DNA from: Nakamurella multipartita DSM 44233
GTDB lineage: Bacteria > Actinomycetota > Actinomycetes > Mycobacteriales > Nakamurellaceae
Direction: 5' to 3'
Assembly: GCF_000024365.1 (NCBI RefSeq)
Contig: NC_013235.1
Coordinates: forward strand, 930,001 to 994,000
Length of the DNA: 64,000 nt
The notes under the pieces were generated by a model, which saw only the letters and a list, made by a program, of their open reading frames with translations, had not been told where the DNA came from and made no database searches. The translations under genes were made by a program, and so were the position numbers. This document shows, one piece after another, positions 1 through 9,444 of this stretch (positions are counted from its first letter, which is position 1; every line of letters starts with the position of its first letter).

Positions 1-765
1 TCCGGCGGCGAACTTCAGCAGCGGGCCGCGCAGATCGCCACCGACGTGGCCGAGGAGATCCAGACCTTCACCGCACAGATCCCGGAGAAGGCCAACGAGC
101 TGGTGGCCGAGCTGCCGCGGCGGGTCGCCGAGTTCACGCCCGACCTGACCCCCGAGACCGTCCGCGACACCCTCGACGCCTACATCGAGATGGTCGGCAC
201 CATCTACGAGAGCCTGGCCGAGCGCGGCGACAAGACCTGGTCGAAGGTGCGCTCGGCGTCCCTGCGTCCGGGCACCGTCGTCGACGCCGTCGCCGAGCAG
301 CCCCGCACCCCGGTCCGCACCCCGGTCCGCACCCCGGTCCGCACCCCGGTCCGCACTGCCAAGGAGGCAAAGGCGGCGGCCAAGGACGCCACCGGCTCCG
401 TCACCAGTAACGTCACCGGCCCGGCCGCCCGAACCGCAAAGGCCACCGGGGCCAAGACCGCGACGACCAAGACCGCGACGACCAAGACCGCGACGACCAA
501 GACCGCGACGACCAAGACCGCGACGACCAAGACCGCGACGACCAAGACCGCCCCCGCCAAGACGGCAGCCGCCAAGACGGCCACCGCCAAGAGCGCCTCG
601 GCCAAGCCGGGGACCCGCAAGACGGCGACCAAGGTGACCACGGCCGGTCCCGACACCGCGCGCGCCGCGAAGTCCGCCACCCCCCGGTCAAGCACGACCC
701 GAACCCGGTCCGCCGCCGGCCGCGCCGCCTCCACGACCCCGGCCGCGCCCCCCGCACAGGACTGA
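1..765 (+). CDS. HbhA-like heparin-binding adhesin homologue, 5' partial
   Basis: The reading frame is open from base 1, so the gene starts upstream of the window; a GTG at 46 is in frame but is probably internal. The N-terminal part is a charged helical region resembling mycobacterial HbhA, including a stretch like YxxLxERGxxxxxxxRS. The C-terminal half is a low-complexity Ala/Lys/Thr tail, the kind that binds sulfated glycans in HbhA. Two tandem repeats lie in the tail (RTPV x4 and ATTKT x6). The DUF2516 gene follows directly, as in mycobacteria (hbhA-Rv0476), which supports the call. Surface location and adhesion are inferred from the family; no signal peptide can be judged because the start is missing. 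Confidence 0.7.
   Translation, partial: SGGELQQRAAQIATDVAEEIQTFTAQIPEKANELVAELPRRVAEFTPDLTPETVRDTLDAYIEMVGTIYESLAERGDKTWSKVRSASLRPGTVVDAVAEQPRTPVRTPVRTPVRTPVRTAKEAKAAAKDATGSVTSNVTGPAARTAKATGAKTATTKTATTKTATTKTATTKTATTKTATTKTAPAKTAAAKTATAKSASAKPGTRKTATKVTTAGPDTARAAKSATPRSSTTRTRSAAGRAASTTPAAPPAQD
304..351 (+). repeat. 12-bp tandem repeat x4 (RTPV)
   Basis: Four perfect copies of cgcaccccggtc encode four RTPV units inside the HbhA-like gene. The period is a multiple of three, so gain or loss of copies keeps the frame. Confidence 0.9.
460..549 (+). repeat. 15-bp tandem repeat x6 (ATTKT)
   Basis: Six perfect copies of gcgacgaccaagacc encode ATTKT units in the Lys-rich tail. Perfect identity at the DNA level suggests recent slippage or expansion. 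Diverged AKTA-type units follow to about position 600. Confidence 0.92.
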
Positions 766-846
766 ACGCGCGCGCCCTCGACCTGCTTGCGGCGGGTCGG
801 GGGGCGGGCGATCCGCACTCGGTATCGACCACCGGCGGATCCCACG

Positions 847-852
847 TACCCT
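847..852 (+). promoter_or_regulatory. Putative -10 (TACCCT) for leaderless DUF2516 gene
   Basis: A TANNNT hexamer ends six bases before the GTG start. That spacing would put the transcript start at or next to the start codon, as in actinobacterial leaderless mRNAs. No Shine-Dalgarno sequence is visible. Sequence match only. Confidence 0.35.
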
Positions 853-858
853 TGACGG

Positions 859-1170
859 GTGGATTTGGTGCTCCCTGTCATCGCCGTGATCAGCCTGATA
901 CTGGCGGTCGTCGGTGCCGGCATCGGCGTGTTTGCCGCCGTCGACGCAGTCAGCCGGCGCTCAGATGCGTTCGCGGCCGCCGACAAGCAGACGAAGGGCA
1001 CCTGGGCCGGGATCACCGTGGCCTGCGCCGTTGCGCTGGGACTGGGCTTTTTCGGTGGGGCCTTCGCCCCGCAGAGTCTGCTGTGGCTGGCCGGCCTGAC
1101 CGGCAGCCTGGTCTACCTGCTCGACGTGCGCCCGCGGCTGCGCGAGGTGCAGCGCGGCGGTCGCTGGTAG
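859..1170 (+). CDS. DUF2516 family small membrane protein
   Basis: A 103-residue protein of unknown function. About residues 3-27 form an N-terminal hydrophobic helix, about 47-70 a second and about 71-88 a third, followed by a short basic tail (RPRLREVQRGGRW). It matches my recollection of the DUF2516 family (mycobacterial Rv0476), which lies next to hbhA, as it does here. The GTG start is chosen because it directly precedes the hydrophobic segment; there is no clear ribosome binding site, consistent with leaderless translation. It is convergent with ppa. Confidence 0.8.
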   Translation: MDLVLPVIAVISLILAVVGAGIGVFAAVDAVSRRSDAFAAADKQTKGTWAGITVACAVALGLGFFGGAFAPQSLLWLAGLTGSLVYLLDVRPRLREVQRGGRW

Positions 1171-1206
1171 GAGGAACGACCCGGGCCGGACGAATCCGCA
1201 CCCGAA

Positions 1207-1232
1207 GGGGTCGAACCGTTCGGCCCGACCCC
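1207..1232. terminator. Hairpin between convergent DUF2516 gene and ppa
   Basis: GGGGTCG and CGACCCC form a 7-bp stem with a 12-base loop that can itself pair. It lies between the two convergent stop codons. There is no U-tract, so it may be a weak bidirectional terminator or just a GC-rich coincidence. Confidence 0.4.
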
Positions 1233-1244
1233 CGCCACCGCGGA

Positions 1245-1793
1245 TCAGTGCTCGGCGCGGTGCGTGTGTCCGTCGCCGGTGGCGATGGCCTCCTCGGCCG
1301 CCAACCGCTTGCGCTCCCGGTCGTAGGAGACGCGAATCTCCTCCTCGGCCTCGGCCCGGCCGACCCAGTTCGCGCCCTCGACGCTCTTGCCCGGCTCGAG
1401 GTCCTTGTAGACCTCGAAGAAGTGCTGGATCTCCAGCTTCTCGAAGATGCTCAGGTCGCCGATGTCCTGCAGGTGCGACTGCCGCGGGTCCTTGGCCGAC
1501 ACGCACAGGACCTTGTCGTCGGGGCCGGCCTCGTCGGTCATCCGGAACATGCCGATCGCCCGTGCCGTCACCAGGCAACCCGGGAAGGTGGCCTCGGACA
1601 GCAGCACCAGCGCGTCCAGCGGGTCGCCGTCCTGCCCCAGGGTGTCGTCGATGAAGCCGTAGTCGGCCGGGTACTGGGTCGCCGTGAACAGGGTGCGGTC
1701 CAGCCGGATCCGCCCCGAATGGTGGTCCACCTCATATTTGTTGCGGCTGCCCTTGGGGATCTCGATGGTCACGTCGAAGTCCACGAGCGTCAC
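1245..1793 (-). CDS. ppa: Inorganic pyrophosphatase
   Basis: Type I soluble pyrophosphatase that hydrolyses PPi in the cytoplasm and pulls biosynthetic reactions forward. The family core is intact: [18 protein letters not shown] near the N-terminus, the metal-binding signature [10 protein letters not shown], then KVLCV and [13 protein letters not shown]. The GTG at 1793 is chosen because the product starts [15 protein letters not shown], as in mycobacterial Ppa, with gaaagg just upstream. A longer frame exists but has no family support. At 182 residues it is about 20 longer than the mycobacterial enzyme, the extra being a charged His-containing C-terminal tail. It is divergent from dacB. Confidence 0.96.
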   Translation of the reverse strand: MTLVDFDVTIEIPKGSRNKYEVDHHSGRIRLDRTLFTATQYPADYGFIDDTLGQDGDPLDALVLLSEATFPGCLVTARAIGMFRMTDEAGPDDKVLCVSAKDPRQSHLQDIGDLSIFEKLEIQHFFEVYKDLEPGKSVEGANWVGRAEAEEEIRVSYDRERKRLAAEEAIATGDGHTHRAEH

Positions 1794-1899
1794 ACCTTTC
1801 GCACATCGAGGAACGGCAGCCGCGATCCTCATCGGAAATGAATGGGAAATCTCCCCCATCCGGTCCGCGCGCAACTGCATGGCGCGGATCAGGACTGAA

Positions 1900-1913
1900 C
1901 AGACTCTAGTCTG
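1900..1913. promoter_or_regulatory. Perfect palindrome in ppa-dacB divergent region
   Basis: CAGACTCTAGTCTG is a perfect 14-bp palindrome in the 243-bp gap between ppa and dacB. It could be an operator or part of a promoter. No regulator can be assigned. Confidence 0.3.
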
Positions 1914-2036
1914 GACCGGGTACAAGGGCTCGCGATGCGTGGCCGGGCTCGGATGTGGGCCTGCTGACACCTGACGCGGGCGATGTGGCCGCCGACCGGA
2001 CGGGCGGACGGCCCGAAGCGGCGCAGGAGGAACTCA

Positions 2037-3437
2037 GTGGCCCCAGTGACCAGGTCCCGACGCATCGGGATCATCGCTGCCGCCGTGGTCGTCGCGCTGG
2101 TCGCGGTCGGCGTCGTGGTCTTCGTCAGCACCCGCGGTTCGAGCACGGCCTCGTCGACCTCGACGAGCGCCACCGAGGTGGTCGATCCGCCGGTGACCGG
2201 GCCGCCCGCCCGGATCGCCCCGATGGCCATCTCCGACAAGATCCCCAGCACCGCCGGCCTCGAGTCCCAGCTGGCCGCCCAGTTCGCCAACCCGGCCCTG
2301 GCCCAGTTCAGCGGCGTCATCATCGACCCGGAGAGCGGCACGGTGCTGTGGAACCAGAACTCCACCGCCCCCCAGCTGCCCGCCTCCACCGCCAAGCTGC
2401 TCACCGGCACCGCCCTGCTGACCTCGGTCGACCCGACCAGCAAGTTCGTCACCAAGGTGGTCAAGGGCGACCAGGAGGGCGACATCGTGCTGGTCGGCGG
2501 CGGCGACGTCACTTTGTCCGCCCGGGCCGACGGGGTGGACACCGTCTACAAGGGCGCCCCGCTGATGTCCGACCTGGCCGCCCAGGTCCGGGCCAGCGGG
2601 GTGGAGGTCAAACGGATCGTGCTGGACACCGACTACTGGACCGGCCCGGACCTGGCCGACGGTTGGCAGACCGGCGACATCCGGGGCACGCCGACGGTGG
2701 CCCAGGGCTACATCACCCGGATGTCCCCGCTGATGGTGGACGGCGACCGCGAGGACCCGGCCAACGAGAACTCGATCCGCACCGGCGACCCGGCCACCAC
2801 CGCCGGCAAGGCGCTGGCCCGGATGATCGGTCAGCCCGACGTCACGATCGTCGACGGCACCGCCCCCGAGGACGCCCAGGTGCTCGGGCAGGTCTCCTCG
2901 CAACCGATGTCCGTGCTGCTGGCCCAGGCGCTGGAGAACTCCGACAACGTGCTCGCCGAAGCCCTGGCCCGGCAGGTGGCGATCGCCCGCGGCGCCCCGC
3001 CCAGCTTCGACGGCGCGTCCGCGGCGATGCTCGAGGCCCTGGAGGACCTCAAGATCGACACCATCGGCATCGAGATGTACGACGGGTCCGGCCTGTCCAC
3101 CAAGGATCAGGTGCCCCCGTCGGTGATGGGCCAGGTGGTGGCCCTGGCGGTCAAGGGCGACCCGCCCGCCCTGCGCAACCTGCTGACCGGCATGCCGGTG
3201 GCCGGGGTGTCCGGCAGCCTGGCCGACCGCTACCAGGACGACGCCTCCAGGGCCGGCGCCGGCTGGGTGCGGGCCAAGACCGGATCGGTGCAGCTCACCT
3301 ACGCCCTGGCCGGGTACGTGCCGGACGTGGACAACCGGATCCTGGTGTTCGCCTTCGTCTCCAACGGCGTCAGCTCGGGCACCCGCCCGGCGCTGGACGC
3401 GCTGGCCGCCGGGCTGCGTGGCTGTGGCTGTGCCTGA
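2037..3437 (+). CDS. dacB: D-alanyl-D-alanine carboxypeptidase/endopeptidase, PBP4 type (peptidase S13)
   Basis: Low-molecular-weight penicillin-binding protein that trims peptidoglycan cross-bridges outside the membrane. After a basic start there is one hydrophobic segment (about residues 10-32), a signal anchor. The serine DD-peptidase motifs are present: SxxK as S117-TAK, SxN as S302-DN, and KTG at 414-416. The GTG at 2037 is preferred because AGGAGG lies six bases upstream; an in-frame ATG 54 bases earlier has none. The product is 466 residues. The 3' end overlaps the next gene by 20 bp, and the pair is conserved next to ppa in mycobacteria (Rv3627c-Rv3626c). Confidence 0.93.
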   Translation: MAPVTRSRRIGIIAAAVVVALVAVGVVVFVSTRGSSTASSTSTSATEVVDPPVTGPPARIAPMAISDKIPSTAGLESQLAAQFANPALAQFSGVIIDPESGTVLWNQNSTAPQLPASTAKLLTGTALLTSVDPTSKFVTKVVKGDQEGDIVLVGGGDVTLSARADGVDTVYKGAPLMSDLAAQVRASGVEVKRIVLDTDYWTGPDLADGWQTGDIRGTPTVAQGYITRMSPLMVDGDREDPANENSIRTGDPATTAGKALARMIGQPDVTIVDGTAPEDAQVLGQVSSQPMSVLLAQALENSDNVLAEALARQVAIARGAPPSFDGASAAMLEALEDLKIDTIGIEMYDGSGLSTKDQVPPSVMGQVVALAVKGDPPALRNLLTGMPVAGVSGSLADRYQDDASRAGAGWVRAKTGSVQLTYALAGYVPDVDNRILVFAFVSNGVSSGTRPALDALAAGLRGCGCA

Positions 3438-4494
3438 TCCGGCCGGTCCCGCCGCCAGCCCGATCGATTGGGCCGCCGCCGTGCGGGCCGGCCGCCGGCT
3501 GGCCCCGTCCGGGCCGTCGGTCACCGCCGACGAGGCCGCCCGGGTGGTCGCCGACCTGCGGGCCTTCTCGGCCCGCGCCGAGCTGCTCGTTCGCGACACC
3601 ACGGACCTGGGTCACGGCCTGCCGGTCGACGACGCCGACGTGGTCGACCGCCCCGGGTGGGTGGCGGCCACGGCCGAGGGCATGGAACGGCTGGCCACCC
3701 CGGCGGTGATCAAGCTCGCCGCGGCCACCGGCGCGCGCAATCCCGGCCAGCTCACCCGCGCCGTGGCCGGGCAGCAGATCGGCTTCATCCTGGGCTTCTT
3801 GTCCGGCAAGGTGCTCGGGCAGTTCGACCCGCTCGGCGGCGACCAGGCCAAGCCGGGCCGGCTGCTGCTGGTCGCGCCCAACATCGTCAAGGTCGAGCGC
3901 GAGCTGGGCGCCGACCCCACCGACTTCCGGCTGTGGGTCTGCCTGCACGAGAGCACCCACCGGTTGCAGTTCACCGCGGTCCCCTGGCTGCGGGACTACT
4001 TCCAGTCGTTGGTCGCCGACTTCGCCGACAAGGCCGACACCGACCCGGCCCGGATGCTCAGCCGCGCCGTCGCCGCCATCAAGGGCCCGGCCGGTCCCGA
4101 CGGCGGCCGCCCCTCCTGGCTGGAGGGGATCCAGTCGCCCGAGCAGCGGGCCGTGTTCGACCGGGTGATGGCGCTGATGAGCCTGCTGGAGGGGCACGCC
4201 GACCACGTCATGGACGCCGTGGGCCCGAGCGTCGTGCCGTCGGTGACCAGCATCCGCCGGTCGTTCACCGAGCGGCGACGCAAGGGATCCGGCCCGATCG
4301 ACCGGCTGCTGCGGGTGCTGCTGGGCATGGACATGAAGCTCGCCCAGTACGTCAACGGGGCGGCATTCGTCCGCGGCGCGGTCGACCAGGTCGGCATGAC
4401 CGGCTTCAACGCCGTGTGGCAGTCGCCGCAGACGCTGCCCACCCGCGCCGAGATCGCCGACCCCGCGGCCTGGGTCCGCCGGGTCCACGGCTGA
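3418..4494 (+). CDS. Zinc-dependent metalloprotease-like protein (zincin_2 / DUF2342 family)
   Basis: A 358-residue protein of the actinobacterial family annotated as 'putative hydrolase, F420 biosynthesis associated'. A zinc-binding HESTH motif (HExxH) lies near residue 180 within CLHESTHRLQF. A second acidic/His motif, LEGHADHVMD, is found about 80 residues later and is likely to supply further zinc ligands. There is no signal peptide, so it is probably cytoplasmic. Its substrate is unknown; the F420 link comes from family naming, not from this sequence. The start codon lies inside the dacB 3' end, so translation is probably coupled. Confidence 0.85.
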   Translation: MAVAVPDPAGPAASPIDWAAAVRAGRRLAPSGPSVTADEAARVVADLRAFSARAELLVRDTTDLGHGLPVDDADVVDRPGWVAATAEGMERLATPAVIKLAAATGARNPGQLTRAVAGQQIGFILGFLSGKVLGQFDPLGGDQAKPGRLLLVAPNIVKVERELGADPTDFRLWVCLHESTHRLQFTAVPWLRDYFQSLVADFADKADTDPARMLSRAVAAIKGPAGPDGGRPSWLEGIQSPEQRAVFDRVMALMSLLEGHADHVMDAVGPSVVPSVTSIRRSFTERRRKGSGPIDRLLRVLLGMDMKLAQYVNGAAFVRGAVDQVGMTGFNAVWQSPQTLPTRAEIADPAAWVRRVHG

Positions 4495-4507
4495 CCGAGC
4501 CCGTCGG

Positions 4508-5512
4508 GTGCCTGTCACCGTCCACGGCAGCCGGGTGGCCACGGCCTGCTCGGCCTGGCTGAGCGCCCACGCCCCCGGTGGGCCGGTGGTCGTCGCCTGC
4601 TCGGGCGGGGCCGACTCGCTGGCCCTGACCCTGGGCGTGCTGGCCGCGGCCGGTCGCCGGCCGGTCATCGGGGCCACCGTCGACCACGGCCTGCAACCCG
4701 GCTCGGCCGACCGCGCGGCCGGGTGCGCCGAGCTGATGCGGCGCCTGGGCTGCGTGCAGACCCACGTGCTGACGGTGACGGTGACCGGCGACGGGGGGCT
4801 GGAGGCCGCGGCCCGACGCGCCCGCTACGGTGCGCTGGCCGCGCTCGCGCAGGTGGCCGCCGCCGCGGGCGGAGCAGCCGGACCGGCGGCGTCCGCGGTT
4901 CGCGTACCCGTGCTGCTCGGCCACACCGCCGACGACCAGGCCGAGACCGTCCTGCTGGGCCTGGCCCGCGGGTCCGGCCCGCGCTCCATCGCCGGGATGC
5001 GTCCCTGGCGGGCGCCCTGGGGCCGCCCGCTGCTGGCCCTGACCCGGGCGCAGACCGAGGCGGCCGTCCACGAGGCCGGGCTCATCCCGTGGTCGGACCC
5101 GCACAACGCCGACCCCGCGTTCACCCGGGTCCGGCTGCGCCGCGAGGCGCTCCCGCTGCTCGAGGACGTGCTGGGCGGCGGGGTGCGCGACGCCCTGGTC
5201 CGCACCGCCGATCTGATGGCCGACGATCTGGCCGCCCTGGACGATCTGGCCGCGGACGCCCTGGCCGGCGCCCGGTCCGGTGATGCCCTGCTGATCGAAC
5301 CGCTGGTCCCGTTGCCGGCCGCGCTGCGCCGCCGGGTGCTGCGGGCCTGGCTGGCCGGCGCGGGCGCCGGCCCGCTGACCTACGACCACCTGAGCCGGCT
5401 GGACCGCCAGCTCACCGCCCGCACCGGTTCGGCCCAGGTGCGGGTGCCCGGCGGTCTGGACGTCAGCCGCCGGGACGGGGCCCTGACCGTCGCCCGGGTC
5501 GGCTCCCGCTGA
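4508..5512 (+). CDS. tilS: tRNA(Ile)-lysidine synthase
   Basis: An essential ATP-dependent enzyme that converts the wobble cytidine of the AUA-reading tRNA-Ile to lysidine, changing both decoding and charging. The PP-loop motif SGGADS lies near residue 33, followed by the family segments VDHGLQPGS and [14 protein letters not shown] and the tRNA-contact region [14 protein letters not shown]. At 334 residues it has a short C-terminal domain, usual for actinobacteria. It starts with GTG 13 bases after the metalloprotease stop and is followed by hpt, the mycobacterial order. Confidence 0.95.
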   Translation: MPVTVHGSRVATACSAWLSAHAPGGPVVVACSGGADSLALTLGVLAAAGRRPVIGATVDHGLQPGSADRAAGCAELMRRLGCVQTHVLTVTVTGDGGLEAAARRARYGALAALAQVAAAAGGAAGPAASAVRVPVLLGHTADDQAETVLLGLARGSGPRSIAGMRPWRAPWGRPLLALTRAQTEAAVHEAGLIPWSDPHNADPAFTRVRLRREALPLLEDVLGGGVRDALVRTADLMADDLAALDDLAADALAGARSGDALLIEPLVPLPAALRRRVLRAWLAGAGAGPLTYDHLSRLDRQLTARTGSAQVRVPGGLDVSRRDGALTVARVGSR

Positions 5513-5609
5513 CCGGCCGGCGCCGGCCCCGGCGGGGCGCCGGGACCACGCAGGTGGCAGGCTTGGCCTCGACCGCGATCACCCGCGACCGACCCATCTG
5601 GGAGAGCCC

Positions 5610-6278
5610 GTGCACGGCAGCAGTCACGCAGATCCCGGGTCCACCCCGGACGGCGTCGCCACCCCGCTGACCACCCTGGTGACCAGCGACGATGCGACTC
5701 CGGCCGGCGAGGGATGGGACCCCGGCGCGGTTCACGGCTACCCCGGTGAGCTCTCCGCGATGCTGATCCCGGCGCAGGCCCTGCAGGCCAAGATCGGTGA
5801 GCTGGCCCGGGCGGTGGCCGCCGACCACACGCTCGAGTCGCCGCCGCTGCTGATCTGCGTGCTCAAGGGAGCGGTGATATTCGTCACCGACTTCGCCCGG
5901 GCCATGCCGATCCCGTCCGAGCTGGAGTTCATGGCCGTCACCTCCTACGGCTCGGCCACGTCCTCGTCCGGCGTCGTGCGGATCCTCAAGGACCTGGATC
6001 GGGACATCACCGGCCGGCGGGTCGTCATCGTCGAGGACATCATCGACTCGGGCCTGACCCTGTCCTGGCTGGTGAAGAATCTGGCCACCCGTGGCCCGGC
6101 GGCGATCGACGTGGTCGCGCTGCTGCGCAAGCCGGAGGCGGTCAAGGTCGACGTGGACGTGCGGTACGTGGGCTTCGACATCCCCACCGAGTTCGTCGTC
6201 GGGTACGGCCTGGACTACGCCGAGCGGTACCGCGATCTGCCGTTCGTCGGGTTGCTCGGCGAGCACATGTACCGCTGA
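5610..6278 (+). CDS. hpt: Hypoxanthine phosphoribosyltransferase
   Basis: Purine salvage enzyme that forms IMP or GMP from hypoxanthine or guanine plus PRPP. The PRPP-binding motif [14 protein letters not shown] is central. Upstream are [13 protein letters not shown] and [18 protein letters not shown], and the C-terminus has [17 protein letters not shown], all typical of bacterial Hpt. The GTG start has a GGAGAG ribosome binding site three bases upstream. It gives an N-terminal extension of roughly 35 residues before the conserved core. An internal ATG at 5760 would give a shorter protein and cannot be excluded. Confidence 0.94.
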   Translation: MHGSSHADPGSTPDGVATPLTTLVTSDDATPAGEGWDPGAVHGYPGELSAMLIPAQALQAKIGELARAVAADHTLESPPLLICVLKGAVIFVTDFARAMPIPSELEFMAVTSYGSATSSSGVVRILKDLDRDITGRRVVIVEDIIDSGLTLSWLVKNLATRGPAAIDVVALLRKPEAVKVDVDVRYVGFDIPTEFVVGYGLDYAERYRDLPFVGLLGEHMYR

Positions 6279-6501
6279 GCGTGCCTGGGGGAACCGCGGG
6301 AGCCGGCTGAGCGTTCAACGAGGCGGCCGGCGACGACTCGGGACAATCGGGTCGCGACGGTAGGCTGAAACGCACTGGTCGAGCCCTCGTGCCGCCCGGA
6401 TGTGCGAGGTCGTCCGAACCCGACGGGTCGTCCGTCGGTTCGCCGGCCGCCGCACTCGAGAACCGTCAGGGAGGTCGCGGCCGTCATCGGCCCGGAGCCA
6501 T

Positions 6502-8784
6502 ATGGACAAGAAGCGTCTTCTTCGCTCGCCGCTGGTGTGGATCGCGGTCGTGCTGGTGCTGTACCTGATGTACAGCTACTTCGCCGACGACACCCGCGGG
6601 TACGTGCAGCAGAACACCTCGGTCGCGCTGTCCCAGCTCAAGGACGGCAACGTCACCGAGGCCACGATCGACGACAAGGAACAGCGGCTCCGGCTGACGC
6701 TGACCAACCCGGTCGACGGCAGCAACAAGATCTACACCAACTACCCGGCCTCGGCGGGGGAGCAGATCTTCGACGACGTCCAGACGGCCAACGTCTCGGG
6801 CGGCTACAACACGGTGGTCACCAGCGAGTCCACCCTGTTCTCCCTGCTGATCTACCTGATCCCGGTCGGCCTGATCATCCTGTTCCTGCTCTGGATGATG
6901 AACAACGCCCAGGGCGGCGGGAACCGGGTCCTGTCCTTCGGCAAGTCCAAGGCCAAGCTGTTGACCAAGGACATGCCGCAGACCAAGTTCACCGACGTGG
7001 CCGGGGCCGACGAGGCCGTGCAGGAGCTCGACGAGATCCGGGACTTCCTGCAGAACCCGGCCCGCTACCAGGCCCTGGGGGCCAAGATCCCCAAGGGTGT
7101 GCTGCTGTACGGCCCGCCCGGCACCGGCAAGACCCTGCTGGCCCGCGCGGTGGCCGGCGAGGCCGGGGTGCCGTTCTACACGATCTCCGGCTCGGACTTC
7201 GTCGAGATGTTCGTCGGGGTCGGCGCCAGCCGGGTGCGTGACCTGTTCGAACAGGCCAAGGCGAACGCGCCGGCCATCATCTTCGTCGACGAGATCGACG
7301 CGGTCGGCCGCCATCGCGGCGCCGGCATGGGCGGCGGTCATGACGAGCGCGAGCAGACCCTGAACCAGCTGCTGGTCGAGATGGACGGGTTCGAGGCCAA
7401 GGGCGGCATCATCCTGATCGCCGCGACCAACCGGCCGGACATCCTGGACCCGGCCCTGCTGCGGCCGGGCCGGTTCGACCGGCAGATCCCCGTCGGCCAG
7501 CCCGACCTCAAGGGCCGGCAGGCGATCCTGGCCGTGCACGCCAAGGGCAAGCCGTTCGCCCCCGACGTCGAGTTCCTGCCGCTGGCCAAGCGGACCGTCG
7601 GCATGTCCGGCGCGGACCTGGCCAACGTGATCAACGAGGCCGCCCTGCTGACCGCCCGCGAGCACGGCACCGTGATCACCAACGCCGCGCTGGAGGAGTC
7701 GGTCGACCGGGTGGTGGGCGGTCCGGCCCGCCGCGGCAAGGTCATCTCCGAGAAGGAGAAGAAGATCACCGCCTACCACGAGGGTGGGCACGCCCTGGCC
7801 GCGTGGGCGATGCCGGGCCTGGAGCCCGTCTACAAGGTGACGATCCTGCCCCGGGGCCGCACCGGCGGTCACGCACTGGTGGTGCCCGAGGACGACAAGT
7901 CGCTGATGACCCGCTCGGAGATGATCGCCCGGCTGGTCATGGCGATGGGCGGTCGGGCCGCCGAGGAGCTGGTGTTCGCCGAGCCGACCACCGGCGCGTC
8001 CTCCGACATCGCCCAGGCCACCAAGATCGCCCGGGCGATGGTCACCGAGTACGGCATGTCGGCCAAGTTGGGTGCGGTCAAGTACGGCCACGGCGACGAC
8101 GAGCCCTTCCTGGGCCGGACCTATGGCAGCGGCCCCGAGTACTCCATCGAGGTCGGCAGCGAGATCGACGGCGAGGTGCGGGCGCTGATCGAGACCGCGC
8201 ACACCGAGGCCTGGGCGGTGCTCAACACCTACCGGGACGTGCTGGACGCGCTGGCCGGCGCCCTGCTGGAGAAGGAGACCCTGGAACGCAAGGACCTGGA
8301 GGTCATCTTCGCCGAGGTGGAGAAGCGTCCGCGGATCACTGCGTTCGACGAGTTCGGGCCGCGCCTGCCCTCGGACCGCCCGCCGATCAAGACCCCGGGT
8401 GAGCTGGCCATCGAGCGCGGCGAGCCGTGGCCGCCGGTCCAGCCCGAGCTGACCAAGCCCGGGTCGCAGCGGCCGGTGCCGGTCGGCGTCGCCGCCGACT
8501 ACCCCGGCCAGGCCGGCTACAACACGCCCAAGCCCGATCCCCAGCGGTCGGCCCCCCAGCCGCCGCCGAACTGGACCGGCGGGGTGCTGCCGGGTCCGTT
8601 GGCGCCGTACGACCCGGGCCCCTACGGTCGGCCCAGCAACGGCAACCAGCCCGCCGGGCCTCCGCCGAATGGCAGCTCCTACGGCGGGCCGCCGAACGGG
8701 CATGGGCACGGCACGTGGGGTCAGCCGACCGGACCGGTCGACCCGCAGGACCCCTGGGCACCGCCGCGGGACCGTCAGTCGTGA
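6502..8784 (+). CDS. ftsH: ATP-dependent zinc metalloprotease FtsH
   Basis: Membrane-anchored AAA+ protease that degrades misfolded membrane proteins and regulators. Two N-terminal transmembrane segments (about residues 8-24 and about 110-132) flank an extracytoplasmic domain. The AAA module has Walker A GPPGTGKT at 204-211 and Walker B IIFVDEID. The zinc site HEGGH is at 426-430. The last 110 or so residues are a Pro/Gly/Asn-rich tail with no recognised domain, which is common in actinobacteria. The ATG at 6502 is chosen because [13 protein letters not shown] begins the usual first helix; upstream in-frame codons read as non-FtsH sequence. Its stop overlaps the folE start (GTGA). Confidence 0.96.
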   Translation: MDKKRLLRSPLVWIAVVLVLYLMYSYFADDTRGYVQQNTSVALSQLKDGNVTEATIDDKEQRLRLTLTNPVDGSNKIYTNYPASAGEQIFDDVQTANVSGGYNTVVTSESTLFSLLIYLIPVGLIILFLLWMMNNAQGGGNRVLSFGKSKAKLLTKDMPQTKFTDVAGADEAVQELDEIRDFLQNPARYQALGAKIPKGVLLYGPPGTGKTLLARAVAGEAGVPFYTISGSDFVEMFVGVGASRVRDLFEQAKANAPAIIFVDEIDAVGRHRGAGMGGGHDEREQTLNQLLVEMDGFEAKGGIILIAATNRPDILDPALLRPGRFDRQIPVGQPDLKGRQAILAVHAKGKPFAPDVEFLPLAKRTVGMSGADLANVINEAALLTAREHGTVITNAALEESVDRVVGGPARRGKVISEKEKKITAYHEGGHALAAWAMPGLEPVYKVTILPRGRTGGHALVVPEDDKSLMTRSEMIARLVMAMGGRAAEELVFAEPTTGASSDIAQATKIARAMVTEYGMSAKLGAVKYGHGDDEPFLGRTYGSGPEYSIEVGSEIDGEVRALIETAHTEAWAVLNTYRDVLDALAGALLEKETLERKDLEVIFAEVEKRPRITAFDEFGPRLPSDRPPIKTPGELAIERGEPWPPVQPELTKPGSQRPVPVGVAADYPGQAGYNTPKPDPQRSAPQPPPNWTGGVLPGPLAPYDPGPYGRPSNGNQPAGPPPNGSSYGGPPNGHGHGTWGQPTGPVDPQDPWAPPRDRQS

Positions 8785-9443
8785 CCGCCGGGCCGGCCAC
8801 CGATGCGGGCCGCGCGCCGGCCGCCGCCACGGACGGCTCGCCGGGCGCGAACGGCGGCCCGGGCCCGGCCCGGGCACCGTTCGACCAGGCCCGGGCCGAG
8901 GCGGCGGTGCGCGAACTGCTCCTCGCGGTCGGGGAGGATCCGGACCGGGACGGGCTGCTGCAGACGCCGGCCCGGGTGGCCCGGGCCTACGCCGAGCAGT
9001 TCGCGGGTCTGTTCACCGATCCGAGCGAGGTGCTGCAGACCTCGTTCGACGAGAACCACAACGAGATGATCCTGATGCGGGACATCGACCTGTACTCCAC
9101 TTGTGAGCACCACCTGGTGCCGTTCTTCGGCCAGGCCCACGTCGGGTACATCCCGGGGCCGGACGGCCGGGTCACCGGCCTGTCCAAGCTGGCCCGGCTG
9201 GTCGACGGCTACGCCAAGCGGCCGCAGGTGCAGGAGCGGCTGACCACGCAGATCGCCGACGCCCTGGTCCACCGGCTGCGTCCGGCCGGCGCCATCGTCG
9301 TGATCGAGGCCGAGCATCTGTGCATGGCCATGCGCGGGATCCGCAAGCCGGGCGCGGTGACCACCACCTCCGCGGTGCGCGGCATCTTCCAGTCGCAGGC
9401 CCGCACCCGCGCCGAGGCGATGAGCCTGATCACCGGCCGATGA
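8781..9443 (+). CDS. folE: GTP cyclohydrolase I
   Basis: First committed step of folate synthesis, GTP to 7,8-dihydroneopterin triphosphate. The zinc-site segment [16 protein letters not shown], the [14 protein letters not shown] region and the second Cys segment [16 protein letters not shown] are all present. The GTG at 8781 overlaps the ftsH stop by four bases, giving 220 residues with an Ala/Gly/Pro-rich N-terminal extension of about 35. It is the first gene of a folE-folP-folB-folK run with gaps of a few bases or overlaps, so it is probably one transcript and perhaps reads through from ftsH. Confidence 0.96.
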   Translation: MTAGPATDAGRAPAAATDGSPGANGGPGPARAPFDQARAEAAVRELLLAVGEDPDRDGLLQTPARVARAYAEQFAGLFTDPSEVLQTSFDENHNEMILMRDIDLYSTCEHHLVPFFGQAHVGYIPGPDGRVTGLSKLARLVDGYAKRPQVQERLTTQIADALVHRLRPAGAIVVIEAEHLCMAMRGIRKPGAVTTTSAVRGIFQSQARTRAEAMSLITGR

Positions 9444-9444
9444 G

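Noticed and set aside
460-549. Regular repeats that could suggest a CRISPR array
   Set aside because: The 15-bp units are directly adjacent with no unique spacers and encode a protein tail. No CRISPR-like array was seen anywhere in the window.
204-1016. Long open frame on the minus strand across the HbhA-like gene
   Set aside because: It mirrors the codon bias and repeats of the plus-strand gene, and its repetitive Val/Ala product has no domain. A GC-rich shadow frame.
6484-8877. 797-codon minus-strand frame opposite ftsH
   Set aside because: ftsH matches its family along its full length; the antisense frame is compositionally biased (Gly/Arg/His-rich) and unlike any family. Same for the large frames opposite dacB, clpC and the GH3 gene.
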